Source: an uncultured Candidatus Saccharibacteria bacterium (GTDB lineage: Bacteria > Patescibacteriota > Saccharimonadia > Saccharimonadales > UBA4665). From it: a stretch of 16,846 bases of DNA. Shown piece after piece: positions 6,815 to 14,670 of this stretch. A model generated the notes under the pieces. The model saw only the letters and a list, made by a program, of their open reading frames with translations. It ran no database searches and was not told where the DNA came from. Within the stretch, counting starts at the first letter, position 1; each line of letters opens with the position of its first letter. The position numbers were made by a program, and so were the translations under genes. Location of the stretch: positions 1-16,846 of the forward strand of contig CAITDW010000224.1 of the NCBI GenBank assembly GCA_903891235.1. Direction: 5' to 3'.

Positions 6815-7213
6815 TTAATAAATCAGAGATAGTTCTAAATAAAATTCAAAACCTCTTAATCGAATTTTCCGAGCGACAGTTTTTCTTTGTTCCTCTAAGT
6901 TGTTTTTAATTGATTCGGATTCCTGATTGAGTGGTTTATTTTTAATGCCGCGCATTTCATCTATGAGACTTAGAACAATTGAATCTGAGTCAATTGTATG
7001 TTCTGTATTGGAATCGTATGAAATTTCTATATCAGCATCTTTGTTTTGTGCCTCAATAAAGGCATGAATTTCTTCAACTAATTCAGGCTTGTTGCGGTTA
7101 ACAACCTCAGCCAGTTTTTGTAATACTTCCCTTTTATATTCTGGAATTGATTCAGAAAAATATATTTCAGGGACATTGTTATTTTGATAATCATTACCTA
7201 AAATTTCACTCAT
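6815..7213 (-). CDS. Hypothetical protein, acidic and helical
   Basis: I do not recognise this protein. Starting at ATG 7213 it has 132 residues (MSEILGND...). It is acidic in the first 90 residues, with predicted helices at PEYKREVLQKLAEVV and PELVEEIHAFIEAQ, then a basic helical stretch EEQRKTVARKIRLRGFEF and a hydrophobic end. There is no signal peptide or membrane helix. The frame is open from 7249, but the start at 7213 is preferred. It has a GGAG Shine-Dalgarno sequence (7219-7222) at the right distance, and the earlier ATG lies within the predicted promoter and so would not be transcribed. It stands alone between cobO and the glutaredoxin gene, both on the same strand. Confidence 0.65.
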   Translation of the reverse strand: MSEILGNDYQNNNVPEIYFSESIPEYKREVLQKLAEVVNRNKPELVEEIHAFIEAQNKDADIEISYDSNTEHTIDSDSIVLSLIDEMRGIKNKPLNQESESIKNNLEEQRKTVARKIRLRGFEFYLELSLIY

Positions 7214-7239
7214 ATTAACTCCAAGTGTTAATTTAGAAT

Positions 7240-7268
7240 ATATTAGCATAAATATGCATAAATAGCAA
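7240..7268 (-). promoter_or_regulatory. Predicted extended -10 promoter with a repeated element in the spacer
   Basis: On the minus strand: -35 TTGCTA (7263-7268), a 17-nt spacer, then TGcTAATAT (7240-7248), an extended -10. Expected start is near 7233, giving a leader of about 20 nt with GGAG. The plus-strand 9-mer GCATAAATA occurs twice, at 7246-7254 and 7256-7264, exactly 10 bp (one helical turn) apart. The two copies cover most of the spacer and both core elements, so this could be an operator. Confidence 0.5.
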
Positions 7269-7288
7269 TATTCTTGGTTTGTTAAAGT

Positions 7289-7546
7289 TTATTTAATAAT
7301 TTTGTGTTTTTTTAATAATTTATCTAGCTTCGGTCGGTCGAAGCCAACAATAATGTCACCTGCGATGTCAATTACCGGTATTCCCATTTGGCCAGATTTA
7401 TCTACTGACTCTTGAGCAATTGCTTTATCGCTATCTACATCTTTGTCTAAATATTTTACATTGATACTATCCATATAATCTTTTGCAGCATGGCAAAAAG
7501 CACACCAGGTTGCGCTATATACTGTTACTTTTGGAGTATCGCTCAT
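7289..7546 (-). CDS. Glutaredoxin/NrdH-like small thiol oxidoreductase
   Basis: An 85-residue protein, the length of a single thioredoxin-fold glutaredoxin. The first strand VTVYSATWC leads into the active site C15-A-F-C18 at the start of the first helix. A DVDSD segment follows, and GIPVIDI (55-61) contains the cis-proline P57. The VGFDRPKL end resembles the YruB-type glutaredoxin-like group. Such proteins reduce disulfides and can feed electrons to ribonucleotide reductase; the partner here is unknown. It is divergent from the ATP synthase operon, sharing a 77-bp promoter region. A perfect TATAAT (7554-7559, minus) lies 7 nt before the ATG with no Shine-Dalgarno sequence, so a leaderless mRNA is predicted. 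Confidence 0.86.
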   Translation of the reverse strand: MSDTPKVTVYSATWCAFCHAAKDYMDSINVKYLDKDVDSDKAIAQESVDKSGQMGIPVIDIAGDIIVGFDRPKLDKLLKKHKIIK

Positions 7547-7585
7547 GTAATAAATTATACATCATGTAATTTATTTTTGCTAATC

Positions 7586-7615
7586 TTGCCTAACCTATTA
7601 GTCATCTGTTATACT
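7586..7615 (+). promoter_or_regulatory. Predicted promoter of the ATP synthase operon
   Basis: TTGCCT (7586-7591), an 18-nt spacer, then an extended -10 TGtTATACT (7607-7615). The hexamer ends 8 nt before the first ATG (7624), so the transcript should start 1-2 nt upstream of or at the start codon. This is the best promoter-like match before the operon. Confidence 0.55.
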
Positions 7616-7623
7616 AAATTGAA

Positions 7624-7923
7624 ATGAAGAAAAAAGCCGCGCCGAAAGCGACGTCGACTACATATAACGAAGATAAACAGGCTAGACTTGCATTCATTGC
7701 ACGTAACACTTTTATTGCAACTGCCATGTCTATGAGTTGGCAGCTCGCAATAATCTTCCTAGTTCCAATTATTGGTGGTTACGAGTTAGATCTTAAACTC
7801 AAAACTAGTCCATGGCTTTTTCTAATAGGATTTATTATTGCTATTGTCGGTTCAGCAGCTTTTATAAGGCACATTTTATTAGAGTTCACTAAAGCATCGA
7901 GCAGAAAGGCTAGTAAAAATTAA
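7624..7923 (+). CDS. AtpZ/AtpI-like small membrane protein of the ATP synthase operon
   Basis: A 99-residue protein. After a basic, polar N-terminus (about 35 residues) come two transmembrane helices. The first ends in GGYELDLKLKTSPW, matching the 'G-x-x-LD-x-x-x-x-T-x-P' signature of the AtpZ/ATPase_gene1 family; the second is at about 65-85. It ends in a short basic tail. Relatives are encoded first in many bacterial atp operons and are linked to c-ring assembly or Mg2+/Ca2+ handling. It begins the operon just downstream of the predicted promoter, and its stop codon directly abuts the atpB start. No Shine-Dalgarno sequence is visible, in line with a leaderless start. Confidence 0.75.
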   Translation: MKKKAAPKATSTTYNEDKQARLAFIARNTFIATAMSMSWQLAIIFLVPIIGGYELDLKLKTSPWLFLIGFIIAIVGSAAFIRHILLEFTKASSRKASKN

Positions 7924-8751
7924 ATGATTACTTTGTTTGCAGATTCTGGTCCAGCTGTTCATATAACATCTGCCCAATTATTTTCAATAGGTCCTATTGT
8001 AATTACTAACGCAATTCTCTATGGTTGGATCTGTTCTATCATCATGTGCGTATTATTAATTGGGGTAGCTCGTATCGTAACCCTTAGGCCACAAGGCGGA
8101 ATTGTTCAGTTCATTGAAGTTGGAGTTGAGTTCATACGTGACCTGGTTGAAACGAGTTTTGAGGATAAAAAAATATCCTTCAAATATGTACCATATTTTG
8201 TTACGCTTTTCTTTTTTCTATTAATGAATAACTGGCTAGGCTTAATTCCTGGAGTTGGTGAAGCTTTCTCTGCTAGTGGCAACCCATTACTTCGAGCTTT
8301 TACGGGAGACTTGAATGCTACCTTAGCAATCGGCATTGTAACAATGGGCTACGTTTACTATTCATCTGTTAAGGAAGCTGGAGTGAAGGAATATTTTAGT
8401 CATTTCTTCATTGGTAGTCCTTTGAATCCACTATATTTAATACTTGGTCTTCTTGAGATGATTACAGATGCAACCAGAGTCATTAGTTTGTCTCTGCGAC
8501 TTTTTCTAAACGTAACTATTGGTGAAATTATTATCGCAGTTTTTTCTTATCTTGGAGGGTTCATTGCTCCGTTAACTGCACTACCTTTTACACTTATAGA
8601 AATATTCATTTGTGCACTTCAAGCATATATTTTTGTTATCCTAAGCGTAATGTATTTAGCCATCACTGTTAACCACTCAACTGAGGAACACTTGACCGAA
8701 GATAATATTCCTGAAACAATTAGCCCTAGAGCCCATGAGGCATTAAATTAA
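7924..8751 (+). CDS. atpB: ATP synthase F0 subunit a
   Basis: A 275-residue integral membrane protein, normal for the family, with about five to six hydrophobic helices. SLSLRLFLNVTIGEI (188-202) is the diagnostic helix carrying the essential Arg (R192), which separates the proton half-channels and faces the c-ring Glu. An NNWLGLIPGVGE segment (102-113) matches the conserved loop after the third strand of the family alignment. The C-terminal helix is rich in aromatic and small residues (ALQAYIFVILSVMYLAI) and is followed by an acidic 25-residue tail. Together with the c-ring it forms the proton path in the membrane. The ATG follows the previous stop without a gap, implying translational coupling. 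Confidence 0.96.
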   Translation: MITLFADSGPAVHITSAQLFSIGPIVITNAILYGWICSIIMCVLLIGVARIVTLRPQGGIVQFIEVGVEFIRDLVETSFEDKKISFKYVPYFVTLFFFLLMNNWLGLIPGVGEAFSASGNPLLRAFTGDLNATLAIGIVTMGYVYYSSVKEAGVKEYFSHFFIGSPLNPLYLILGLLEMITDATRVISLSLRLFLNVTIGEIIIAVFSYLGGFIAPLTALPFTLIEIFICALQAYIFVILSVMYLAITVNHSTEEHLTEDNIPETISPRAHEALN

Positions 8752-8802
8752 TGAGTTCATTCAAGATAAGTAAAATTAATAATAAGGAGAGATATAAATA
8801 AT

Positions 8803-9033
8803 ATGTTATTACTTGCAAGTACAATTGACACAGCAATAATTGGTAAAGGTCTAATGATCGGTGGTGGTTTAATTGGACCAGCAATTGGAATCGGACTCGT
8901 CGGTGGAGCATATATGCAAGCTGTTGGTCGCAATCCTGAAACATCAAAGTTTCTAGGACAAGCACTAGTATTTATAGCTATCATTGAGCTCATGGCCCTA
9001 TTAGCTTTCGCTTCAATATTCATCGTAAAATAA
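8803..9033 (+). CDS. atpE: ATP synthase F0 subunit c
   Basis: A 76-residue hairpin of two membrane helices joined by the polar loop GRNPE (42-46). Helix 1 has the glycine-rich packing run IGIGLVGGAY. Helix 2 carries the proton-binding Glu at position 62 (AIIELMALL). The residues next to it (L63, M64) and the residue facing it on helix 1 are non-polar, unlike the Gln and Ser/Thr of Na+-binding rings, so proton coupling is likely. A 51-nt gap follows atpB, the largest in the operon, and contains AAGGAG (8784-8789), 13 nt before the ATG. A stronger ribosome site before the c gene fits the need for many copies per complex. Confidence 0.96.
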   Translation: MLLLASTIDTAIIGKGLMIGGGLIGPAIGIGLVGGAYMQAVGRNPETSKFLGQALVFIAIIELMALLAFASIFIVK

Positions 9034-9053
9034 AGGAACTATAAGACGAGATA

Positions 9054-9578
9054 ATGGATTTAAATAATTTTGCAGCACAATCTTCTGGAATCGGTGCCCT
9101 TGGAGTAAATCTCCAGGCTCTTATTATTCAGTTAGTAACATTTATATTAGTATATATTGTTCTTCGTAAGTATGCCTTCAAGCCAATCCTAAAGGTTCTC
9201 AAAGAACGCAGAGACTTAATTGAATCGGGAGTAAATCTTGGTATTACTATGCAGAAACAACAAGAAGAATTAGACAAGAAGGCAGCTAAACTTCTTCATG
9301 ACGCTCAAGCAGAGGCTGACCGAGTCATATCGCAGTCTAAGGATGAAGCTAAGGAAATAATTAATGAGTCAGAAAACAATGCTAAAAAGAAGGCTGAAGC
9401 AATTCTTGATGATGCCAATAGACTCATTGACCAAAACACAATAAATGCTAGAAAGAAACTCGAACGACAATTAGTTGGACTGGTCTCTGAAGCAACTGAA
9501 GCTATTATTGATGAAAAATTAGATGCTAAGAAAGATTCTCAGCTTATCGACAAGGCTCTCAGTGGGCAGAAGGCATAA
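9054..9578 (+). CDS. atpF: ATP synthase F0 subunit b
   Basis: A 174-residue protein with one N-terminal membrane helix (about 20-40, LQALIIQLVTFILVYIVLRKYAF). A long charged right-handed coiled coil rich in Lys, Glu and Ala (about 45-165) follows, with EADRVISQSKDEAKEIINESE typical of the family. It ends near the delta-binding region. Two copies form the outer stalk that links subunit a to delta and alpha. There is only one b-type gene in the operon, so a homodimer is expected. A weak GACGAG lies just before the ATG. Confidence 0.93.
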   Translation: MDLNNFAAQSSGIGALGVNLQALIIQLVTFILVYIVLRKYAFKPILKVLKERRDLIESGVNLGITMQKQQEELDKKAAKLLHDAQAEADRVISQSKDEAKEIINESENNAKKKAEAILDDANRLIDQNTINARKKLERQLVGLVSEATEAIIDEKLDAKKDSQLIDKALSGQKA

Positions 9579-9587
9579 TTTAATATC

Positions 9588-9986
9588 ATGAAAGCACATA
9601 TTAACGTAATCTCTCAAGCAATTATTAAACAGACTAAAATTAAACAGTCAAAAGCTAAACTTGCTGAAACAATAGCTGCATATTTACTTGAGGAAAAAAG
9701 AACAGGTGATCTTTATTCGATTCTTAGAACTATCCAACAAGATTTTGCTGATAATGGTTACGTTGAAGCATCAGTCACATCGGCCTACCCACTTACTGAC
9801 CAAGCTAAAGCTGATGTGGAGAATATACTTAAAAAGTCTTATCCCGATGCAAAAACCATTAAATTGAATGCAAAGCTAGATGAAGCAACTATTGGTGGTG
9901 TAGTTTTAAATACGGCCAATGATCAACTTGATCTAAGTATTGCATCAAAACTAGGTAAATTTAAACAATTAACGGCTTTAAAATAG
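9588..9986 (+). CDS. atpH: ATP synthase F1 subunit delta, N-terminally shortened
   Basis: 132 residues, against about 175-180 for most delta/OSCP subunits. The C-terminal domain is well kept: VTSAYPLTDQAKADVENILKK (62-82) matches the 'TSAxPL' entry strand, and LDEATIGGVVLNTANDQLDLSIASKLGKF (103-131) matches the IGG...D.S...KL end that binds subunit b. The loss is at the N-terminus. Only about 60 residues remain of the usual six-helix bundle of about 105 that grips the tips of alpha. The ATG at 9588 follows the atpF stop by 9 nt with no strong Shine-Dalgarno sequence, and upstream in-frame sequence overlaps atpF, so a missed longer start is unlikely. Confidence 0.9.
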   Translation: MKAHINVISQAIIKQTKIKQSKAKLAETIAAYLLEEKRTGDLYSILRTIQQDFADNGYVEASVTSAYPLTDQAKADVENILKKSYPDAKTIKLNAKLDEATIGGVVLNTANDQLDLSIASKLGKFKQLTALK

Positions 9987-10014
9987 CATTTAGCTGAGTA
10001 AGAAAGGAATTAAA

Positions 10015-11577
10015 TTGAGCGAATTATCAATACAAGAATTATCAGATGATATCAGAACAGCAATTGCTGAGCTTAAGTCCAAACCTGAAATTGAGAAAGT
10101 TGGTGTAATCACCCGAGTTGGTGATGGCATCGCTTGGATTTATGGCCTTCGAAATTGTGGTTATAATGAAATTATAGATATAGAAGGCGCAGATAAGTCT
10201 AATATGACTGCATTTGCTTTCAACTTAGGAGAAGATGAAATTGGTGCTGTAGTGTTAGGTGATGATTCCAATATTAAGGCTGGAGCTAAAGTGAGATTAA
10301 CTGGCCAGGTCATGGAAGTACCAGTTGGACCTGAACTACTTGGAAGAGTCGTTGACCCACTAGGTAACCCAATGGATGGTGGCGCACCGATTAAGACTAA
10401 GCAAAATTACCGAGTTGAAAAAACTGCTCCTGGAGTTCTCGACAGGAAGAGTGTTAGTGAACCTTTGATGACTGGTATTGCTGCAATCGATACAATGGTA
10501 CCAATCGGACGTGGACAAAGAGAGCTAATTATTGGAGATCGTCAAACTGGTAAAACAGCTATTACGATAGATACTATGATTAATCAATCAAAGCAAAAAA
10601 CAGGCGTTGTTAATATTTATGTAGCTATTGGTCAAAAGATGTCTAAGATAGCAACGCTTGTTGAGAGACTAAAACGTGAGGGTGTAATGGATCAGTCAAT
10701 TATTGTGGCCACTAGTCCATCTCAATCTGCGGCTTTACTTTACTTAGCACCATATTCTGGATGTGCAATGGGTGAATATTTTAGAGATAACAAACAACAT
10801 GCGTTAATTATCTACGATGATTTATCTAAACATGCTGTTGCTTATCGTCAAATGAGCTTACTTTTAAGGCGACCACCAGGACGCGAAGCATATCCTGGTG
10901 ATGTCTTCTATCTTCACTCAAGACTTCTAGAAAGAGCAGCTAAACTATCAGATAAGCTTGGTGCTGGAAGCTTGACTGCCCTGCCTATAATTGAAACTCA
11001 AGCTGGAGATATTAGTGCCTATATCCCGACTAATGTTATATCTATTACAGATGGTCAGATATTTATGGAAACTAATTTGTTCTATCAAGGTATTAGACCC
11101 GCTATTTCAGTTGGATTATCTGTATCTCGTGTTGGTAGTGCTGCCCAGACAAAAGCCATTAAGTCAGTTGCTAAATCACTTAGAATTGATTTAGCTCAGT
11201 TTAGAGAACTCGCTGCATTTTCTCAATTTTCTACAGATTTAGACGAAGAAACTAGACAAAGAATTGAAAGAGGACAAAGATTAACTGAGTTATTGAAGCA
11301 ACATCAGTATTCCCCGTTAGCTATTTGGGAAATGTACTGTTCATTGTTAGCCGCTACAAATGGAATACTTGATATTGTGCCTGTAGATAAAATAAAAGCA
11401 GCCGAAGAGGCAATTTTAAGAGAAATTAAGGCTAATCATAAGAACGTAATTGAATCACTTAAAGACGGTGATGAACCAAACGAACAAATTCGTAAGAAAA
11501 TCTTAGAAGTTTCAACAAAGATTGCTGAAACTTATAAGGATAGAGCTGTAAAAGCAGGAGACGAAAAGACTAAATAA
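10015..11577 (+). CDS. atpA: ATP synthase F1 subunit alpha
   Basis: A full-length 520-residue protein. Order: N-terminal helix that meets delta (1-25), beta-barrel (27-95), Walker A GDRQTGKT (174-181), Walker B region with ALIIYDDLSKHA, then the arginine-finger segment SVSRVGSAAQTKA, which completes the catalytic site on the neighbouring beta, and a helical C-terminal domain. It binds non-catalytic nucleotide. The start is TTG at 10015, supported by AAGGA at 10004-10008 with 6-nt spacing and by the fit of MSELSIQELS to family N-termini. The stop codon overlaps the atpG start by 1 nt (TAATG). Confidence 0.98.
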   Translation: MSELSIQELSDDIRTAIAELKSKPEIEKVGVITRVGDGIAWIYGLRNCGYNEIIDIEGADKSNMTAFAFNLGEDEIGAVVLGDDSNIKAGAKVRLTGQVMEVPVGPELLGRVVDPLGNPMDGGAPIKTKQNYRVEKTAPGVLDRKSVSEPLMTGIAAIDTMVPIGRGQRELIIGDRQTGKTAITIDTMINQSKQKTGVVNIYVAIGQKMSKIATLVERLKREGVMDQSIIVATSPSQSAALLYLAPYSGCAMGEYFRDNKQHALIIYDDLSKHAVAYRQMSLLLRRPPGREAYPGDVFYLHSRLLERAAKLSDKLGAGSLTALPIIETQAGDISAYIPTNVISITDGQIFMETNLFYQGIRPAISVGLSVSRVGSAAQTKAIKSVAKSLRIDLAQFRELAAFSQFSTDLDEETRQRIERGQRLTELLKQHQYSPLAIWEMYCSLLAATNGILDIVPVDKIKAAEEAILREIKANHKNVIESLKDGDEPNEQIRKKILEVSTKIAETYKDRAVKAGDEKTK

Positions 11578-12452
11578 TGGCTGGAACAATAGCTCTAAAA
11601 AGACGCATCTCATCAGTTAAAAACACTCGGCAGATAACAAAAGCCATGGAGCTAGTTTCTGCGAGCAAGATGCGTAAGGCACAGGAGAATGCTAAAAGAA
11701 GCCGTGAGTATAGATTCTTGGCCTATAGCTTACTTGCCAGGCTTAACACTTTAACTGAAGTTAAAAGACATCCACTCTTTGATGTTAGAAAAGTTAAAAC
11801 TAAGCTATACATAGTCATAACCTCCAATAGTGGTTTAGCTGGAGCTTATAACTCAAATATTTTGAAACTTTTGAATCAGTCAATCATAAAAGATAAATCT
11901 GAGGACATAAAACCAATCCTTATAACTGTTGGAAATAAGGGTGCTCAATTTGCCAGAAGACTAATCGGAGTCGAATTAATGGCTGTTTATCCAGCTTTTG
12001 GAGACAATCCAACGGCTAACGATATTCGCCCTATATTAAATACAATACTGGATGAGTATAAAAGTAAAAGAATTGATGATATCGATGTTCTTTATACTCA
12101 ATTTATATCGAATTTGAACCAAAAGGCTTCATCACTAGATATCTTACCTGCTGAAGTTGATGAATCAGTCATTAATATTACGTATAAGTACAGTTTCAGT
12201 TCATTTGAACCTGATCCTGAAACGGTAATTAACGAAACTGCCGAGAGATTAATTGAAGTTCAGATTTGGCAATGTATACTAGAAAGTCTAGCGAGTGAGC
12301 ATTCAATGCGAATGCTTGCAATGAAGAATGCTAGCGATAACGCCGGTGACATTATTGATGATTTAACATTGGAATTTAACACCGCTAGACAGGCTGGCAT
12401 AACACAAGAATTAGCTGAGATATCTGGCGGTGTCGAAGCATTAAAGGACTAG
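11577..12452 (+). CDS. atpG: ATP synthase F1 subunit gamma
   Basis: A 291-residue central shaft subunit. The N-terminal helix RRISSVKNTRQITKAMELVSASKMRKAQ is the classic gamma signature. The Rossmann-like body carries SNSGLAGAYNSNI. The C-terminal helix SEHSMRMLAMKNASDNAGDIIDDLTLEFNTARQAGITQELAEI is the conserved rotor end that inserts into the alpha3beta3 barrel. It turns within the hexamer and couples the c-ring to catalysis. The start overlaps the atpA stop by one base, implying translational coupling. No anomalies seen. Confidence 0.97.
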   Translation: MAGTIALKRRISSVKNTRQITKAMELVSASKMRKAQENAKRSREYRFLAYSLLARLNTLTEVKRHPLFDVRKVKTKLYIVITSNSGLAGAYNSNILKLLNQSIIKDKSEDIKPILITVGNKGAQFARRLIGVELMAVYPAFGDNPTANDIRPILNTILDEYKSKRIDDIDVLYTQFISNLNQKASSLDILPAEVDESVINITYKYSFSSFEPDPETVINETAERLIEVQIWQCILESLASEHSMRMLAMKNASDNAGDIIDDLTLEFNTARQAGITQELAEISGGVEALKD

Positions 12453-12460
12453 GAGGAAAT

Positions 12461-13852
12461 ATGGAAACTAAAGTAAAAACTAAAAACGGAATTATTAGCC
12501 AGGTGGTTGGAGTTGTAGTTGATGTGGAATTTAACACTGATCACTTGCCTAAGATTAATAATGCACTACATATTCAAAGAGAAGAAGGTTTGACTGTTCT
12601 TGAGGTTGCACAGCACTTAAGTGAATCTTCTGTTAGAGCAATTGCACTAGGATCAACCGATGGACTTGAGAGAGGTACTGAAGTAATTGATACAGGTAAA
12701 ACTATTAGTGTGCCAATTGGCGAAGAAACACTTGGACGCATGTTTAATGTTCTTGGACATCCAATTGATGGTAAGCCGGATAAATTTAGTAAATATTCTG
12801 AAATTCACAAGCAGCCACCAAAATTAGTTGACCAATCTGGAAGTGTTGAAATACTTGAAACAGGTATTAAAATTATCGATCTTATCTGTCCTATTACTAA
12901 AGGTGGTAAGGTCGGTCTTTTTGGTGGAGCTGGAGTTGGTAAAACGGTTTTAATTACTGAGCTTATTAACAACATTGCTAAATTCCATAGCGGATATTCA
13001 GTATTCGCTGGTGTTGGTGAGAGAACTCGTGAAGGAAACGACCTATATTATGAGATGGAAGATTCAGGAGTTCTTGATAAAACCTCACTAGTTTTCGGAC
13101 AGATGAATGAACCACCAGGAGCTCGACTTAGAGTTGCTCTATCTGGACTTACTATTGCTGAAGGCTTCCGAGATAAAGGTGACGATGTACTTCTATTTAT
13201 AGATAATATCTTTCGTTATACCCAGGCCGGAGCTGAAGTTTCTGCTTTACTAGGCCGATTACCATCAGCCGTAGGCTATCAGCCTAACCTTGCTCAAGAA
13301 ATGGGTATGCTTCAAGAGAGAATTACTTCAACTAAAACTGGATCAATTACTTCAGTCCAAGCAGTTTATGTGCCAGCAGATGACCTTACAGATCCCGCTC
13401 CAGCAACAACTTTCTCTCACCTAGACTCAACAATCGTATTATCTAGAGCCTTAACTGAACTTGGTCTATATCCTGCCGTTGACCCATTAGATTCATCTTC
13501 TACAATTCTTGACCCAGAAATTGTTGGTGAAGAGCACTATAATGTAGCCCGTGATGTACAAAAGATTCTTCAAAGATATAAGGATCTTCAAGATATTATT
13601 GCAATTCTTGGTATGGAAGAATTATCTGAAGATGATAAGCTAACTGTTTCAAGAGCTCGTAAAATTCAAAGATTCCTGACTCAACCTTTTTTCGTCGCTG
13701 AAGTCTTTACTGGTACTAAAGGTGAATATGTTTCTCTCAAAGATACTATTTCAGGATTCCGAGAGATATTAGATGGTAAACATGATGAATTGCCAGAGTC
13801 TGCATTCTATATGAAGGGCAATATTTCTGGCGTTAAAATAACAAAGCAATAA
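12461..13852 (+). CDS. atpD: ATP synthase F1 subunit beta (catalytic)
   Basis: 463 residues, the usual length. Walker A is GGAGVGKT (155-162). The catalytic Glu and its neighbouring Arg are in GERTREGND (E187, R188). Walker B lies in DVLLFIDNIFRYTQAG, and MEELSEDDK matches the DELSEED lever that contacts gamma. An intact family signature PAPATTFSHLDS is present. All catalytic residues appear to be present, so it should be active in both synthesis and hydrolysis. AGGAGG overlaps the atpG stop codon and lies 7 bases before the ATG, the strongest Shine-Dalgarno sequence in the operon. Confidence 0.98.
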   Translation: METKVKTKNGIISQVVGVVVDVEFNTDHLPKINNALHIQREEGLTVLEVAQHLSESSVRAIALGSTDGLERGTEVIDTGKTISVPIGEETLGRMFNVLGHPIDGKPDKFSKYSEIHKQPPKLVDQSGSVEILETGIKIIDLICPITKGGKVGLFGGAGVGKTVLITELINNIAKFHSGYSVFAGVGERTREGNDLYYEMEDSGVLDKTSLVFGQMNEPPGARLRVALSGLTIAEGFRDKGDDVLLFIDNIFRYTQAGAEVSALLGRLPSAVGYQPNLAQEMGMLQERITSTKTGSITSVQAVYVPADDLTDPAPATTFSHLDSTIVLSRALTELGLYPAVDPLDSSSTILDPEIVGEEHYNVARDVQKILQRYKDLQDIIAILGMEELSEDDKLTVSRARKIQRFLTQPFFVAEVFTGTKGEYVSLKDTISGFREILDGKHDELPESAFYMKGNISGVKITKQ

Positions 13853-13854
13853 AT

Positions 13855-14277
13855 ATGATTCATTTAAAATTAGTTACTCTTTCTGGCATAAAATTTGATG
13901 GTGAGGCCTATGAAGTTAGTTTGCCAACTATGGATGGTCAAATTACTGTACTGAGTGATCATATGCCACTCATAAGCGCTGCAACTAATGGCGTTATCTC
14001 AATACGTAAAAATCCAAAAGATCCAGAAAGCACCATGGAACATTTTGCTACGCATGGTGGTGTTATTGAAATAGCGGATAATAACGTCAGAATTATTGTA
14101 GACGAAGCCGATAGCGGCGATGAAATTAATGAATCTGATGCTAAGAAAGCACTAGAATTAGCTGTTAAGATGAAAAATGAAGCAAAAGATCAGATAAGCC
14201 TTGAGAAGGCTCAGCAGATGATTGATCGTTCCAATATCAGGATACAGGTTGCGGAACTAAAAAGACGTAGACGTTAA
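13855..14277 (+). CDS. atpC: ATP synthase F1 subunit epsilon
   Basis: 140 residues, normal length. An N-terminal beta-sandwich (about 1-88) contains TMDGQITVLSDHMPLISA, the family's 'G-x-xTVLxxHxP' strand, and THGGVIEIADNNVRIIVDEA. Two C-terminal helices follow (about 95-138), ending in a run of four Arg residues. It joins gamma at the foot of the shaft, and its helices can inhibit ATP hydrolysis when extended. It starts 2 nt after the atpD stop and is the last gene of the operon. No hairpin terminator follows: the next gene on the opposite strand ends 1 nt away. Confidence 0.94.
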   Translation: MIHLKLVTLSGIKFDGEAYEVSLPTMDGQITVLSDHMPLISAATNGVISIRKNPKDPESTMEHFATHGGVIEIADNNVRIIVDEADSGDEINESDAKKALELAVKMKNEAKDQISLEKAQQMIDRSNIRIQVAELKRRRR

Positions 14278-14278
14278 T

Positions 14279-14635
14279 CTAACTAGCATCAGGGTGATGA
14301 TATTCATCAGGATTACTAAGGGCTATTCTTCCTAATTCCATTTCAATTTCATTAATGAAGTTACCAGATTTTATTTTTTTTTCTTGTTCATAAATTTTAA
14401 TTATTGTTGCAGCTGTTTTGGCAACCCCTCTTGCATAGGCATCTCTAGGTGATTCTATTGTTTCTCCAATCCTTAGTAGGTCTGCGGCGAGAGTTGGATT
14501 AAGTTCTATAATAGATGCGTATGCATCTCCAGTTACTTTTCTCTCAATAAGACTTATGTGTTCAAAAAAATCGATAACTTCTGCTATGATAGTATCATCA
14601 CTTGGTTCTTCTCTGAATAATTTTTCTCTACTCAT
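14279..14635 (-). CDS. Hypothetical small helical protein convergent with atpC
   Basis: I do not recognise it. From ATG 14635 it encodes 118 residues (MSREKLFREEPSDD...), mostly amphipathic helix, acidic overall, with no membrane segment or Cys. The frame is open back to 14683 (134 residues). A TATAAT at 14642-14647 touches an in-frame ATG at 14641 and lies 6 nt before the ATG at 14635, so the transcript should begin at or near the latter. A -35-like CAGACA (14665-14670) is 17 nt further upstream. Its stop lies 1 nt from the atpC stop on the other strand. Compact length and position suggest a lineage-specific protein; no functional link to ATP synthase can be claimed. Confidence 0.6.
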   Translation of the reverse strand: MSREKLFREEPSDDTIIAEVIDFFEHISLIERKVTGDAYASIIELNPTLAADLLRIGETIESPRDAYARGVAKTAATIIKIYEQEKKIKSGNFINEIEMELGRIALSNPDEYHHPDAS

Positions 14636-14641
14636 ACTCAT

Positions 14642-14670
14642 ATTATAATTATCGCTAGATATAGTGTCTG
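14642..14670 (-). promoter_or_regulatory. Predicted promoter for the hypothetical gene convergent with atpC
   Basis: CAGACA (14665-14670), a 17-nt spacer and a perfect TATAAT (14642-14647) on the minus strand. The initiating base is expected at or near the ATG at 14635, which predicts a leaderless mRNA and sets the start codon. Confidence 0.45.

Noticed and set aside
8726..9023. Minus-strand open frames opposite atpE
   Set aside because: Both are antisense to the c-subunit; the Leu/Ile-rich products arise from its glycine and alanine codons.
8803..9033. Sodium-coupled c-ring
   Set aside because: The residues around E62 and facing it on helix 1 are non-polar (I, L, M) and lack the Gln and Ser/Thr that bind Na+.
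10991..11194. Plus-strand open frame inside atpA, 67 residues
   Set aside because: Out-of-frame shadow of the strongly conserved alpha subunit.
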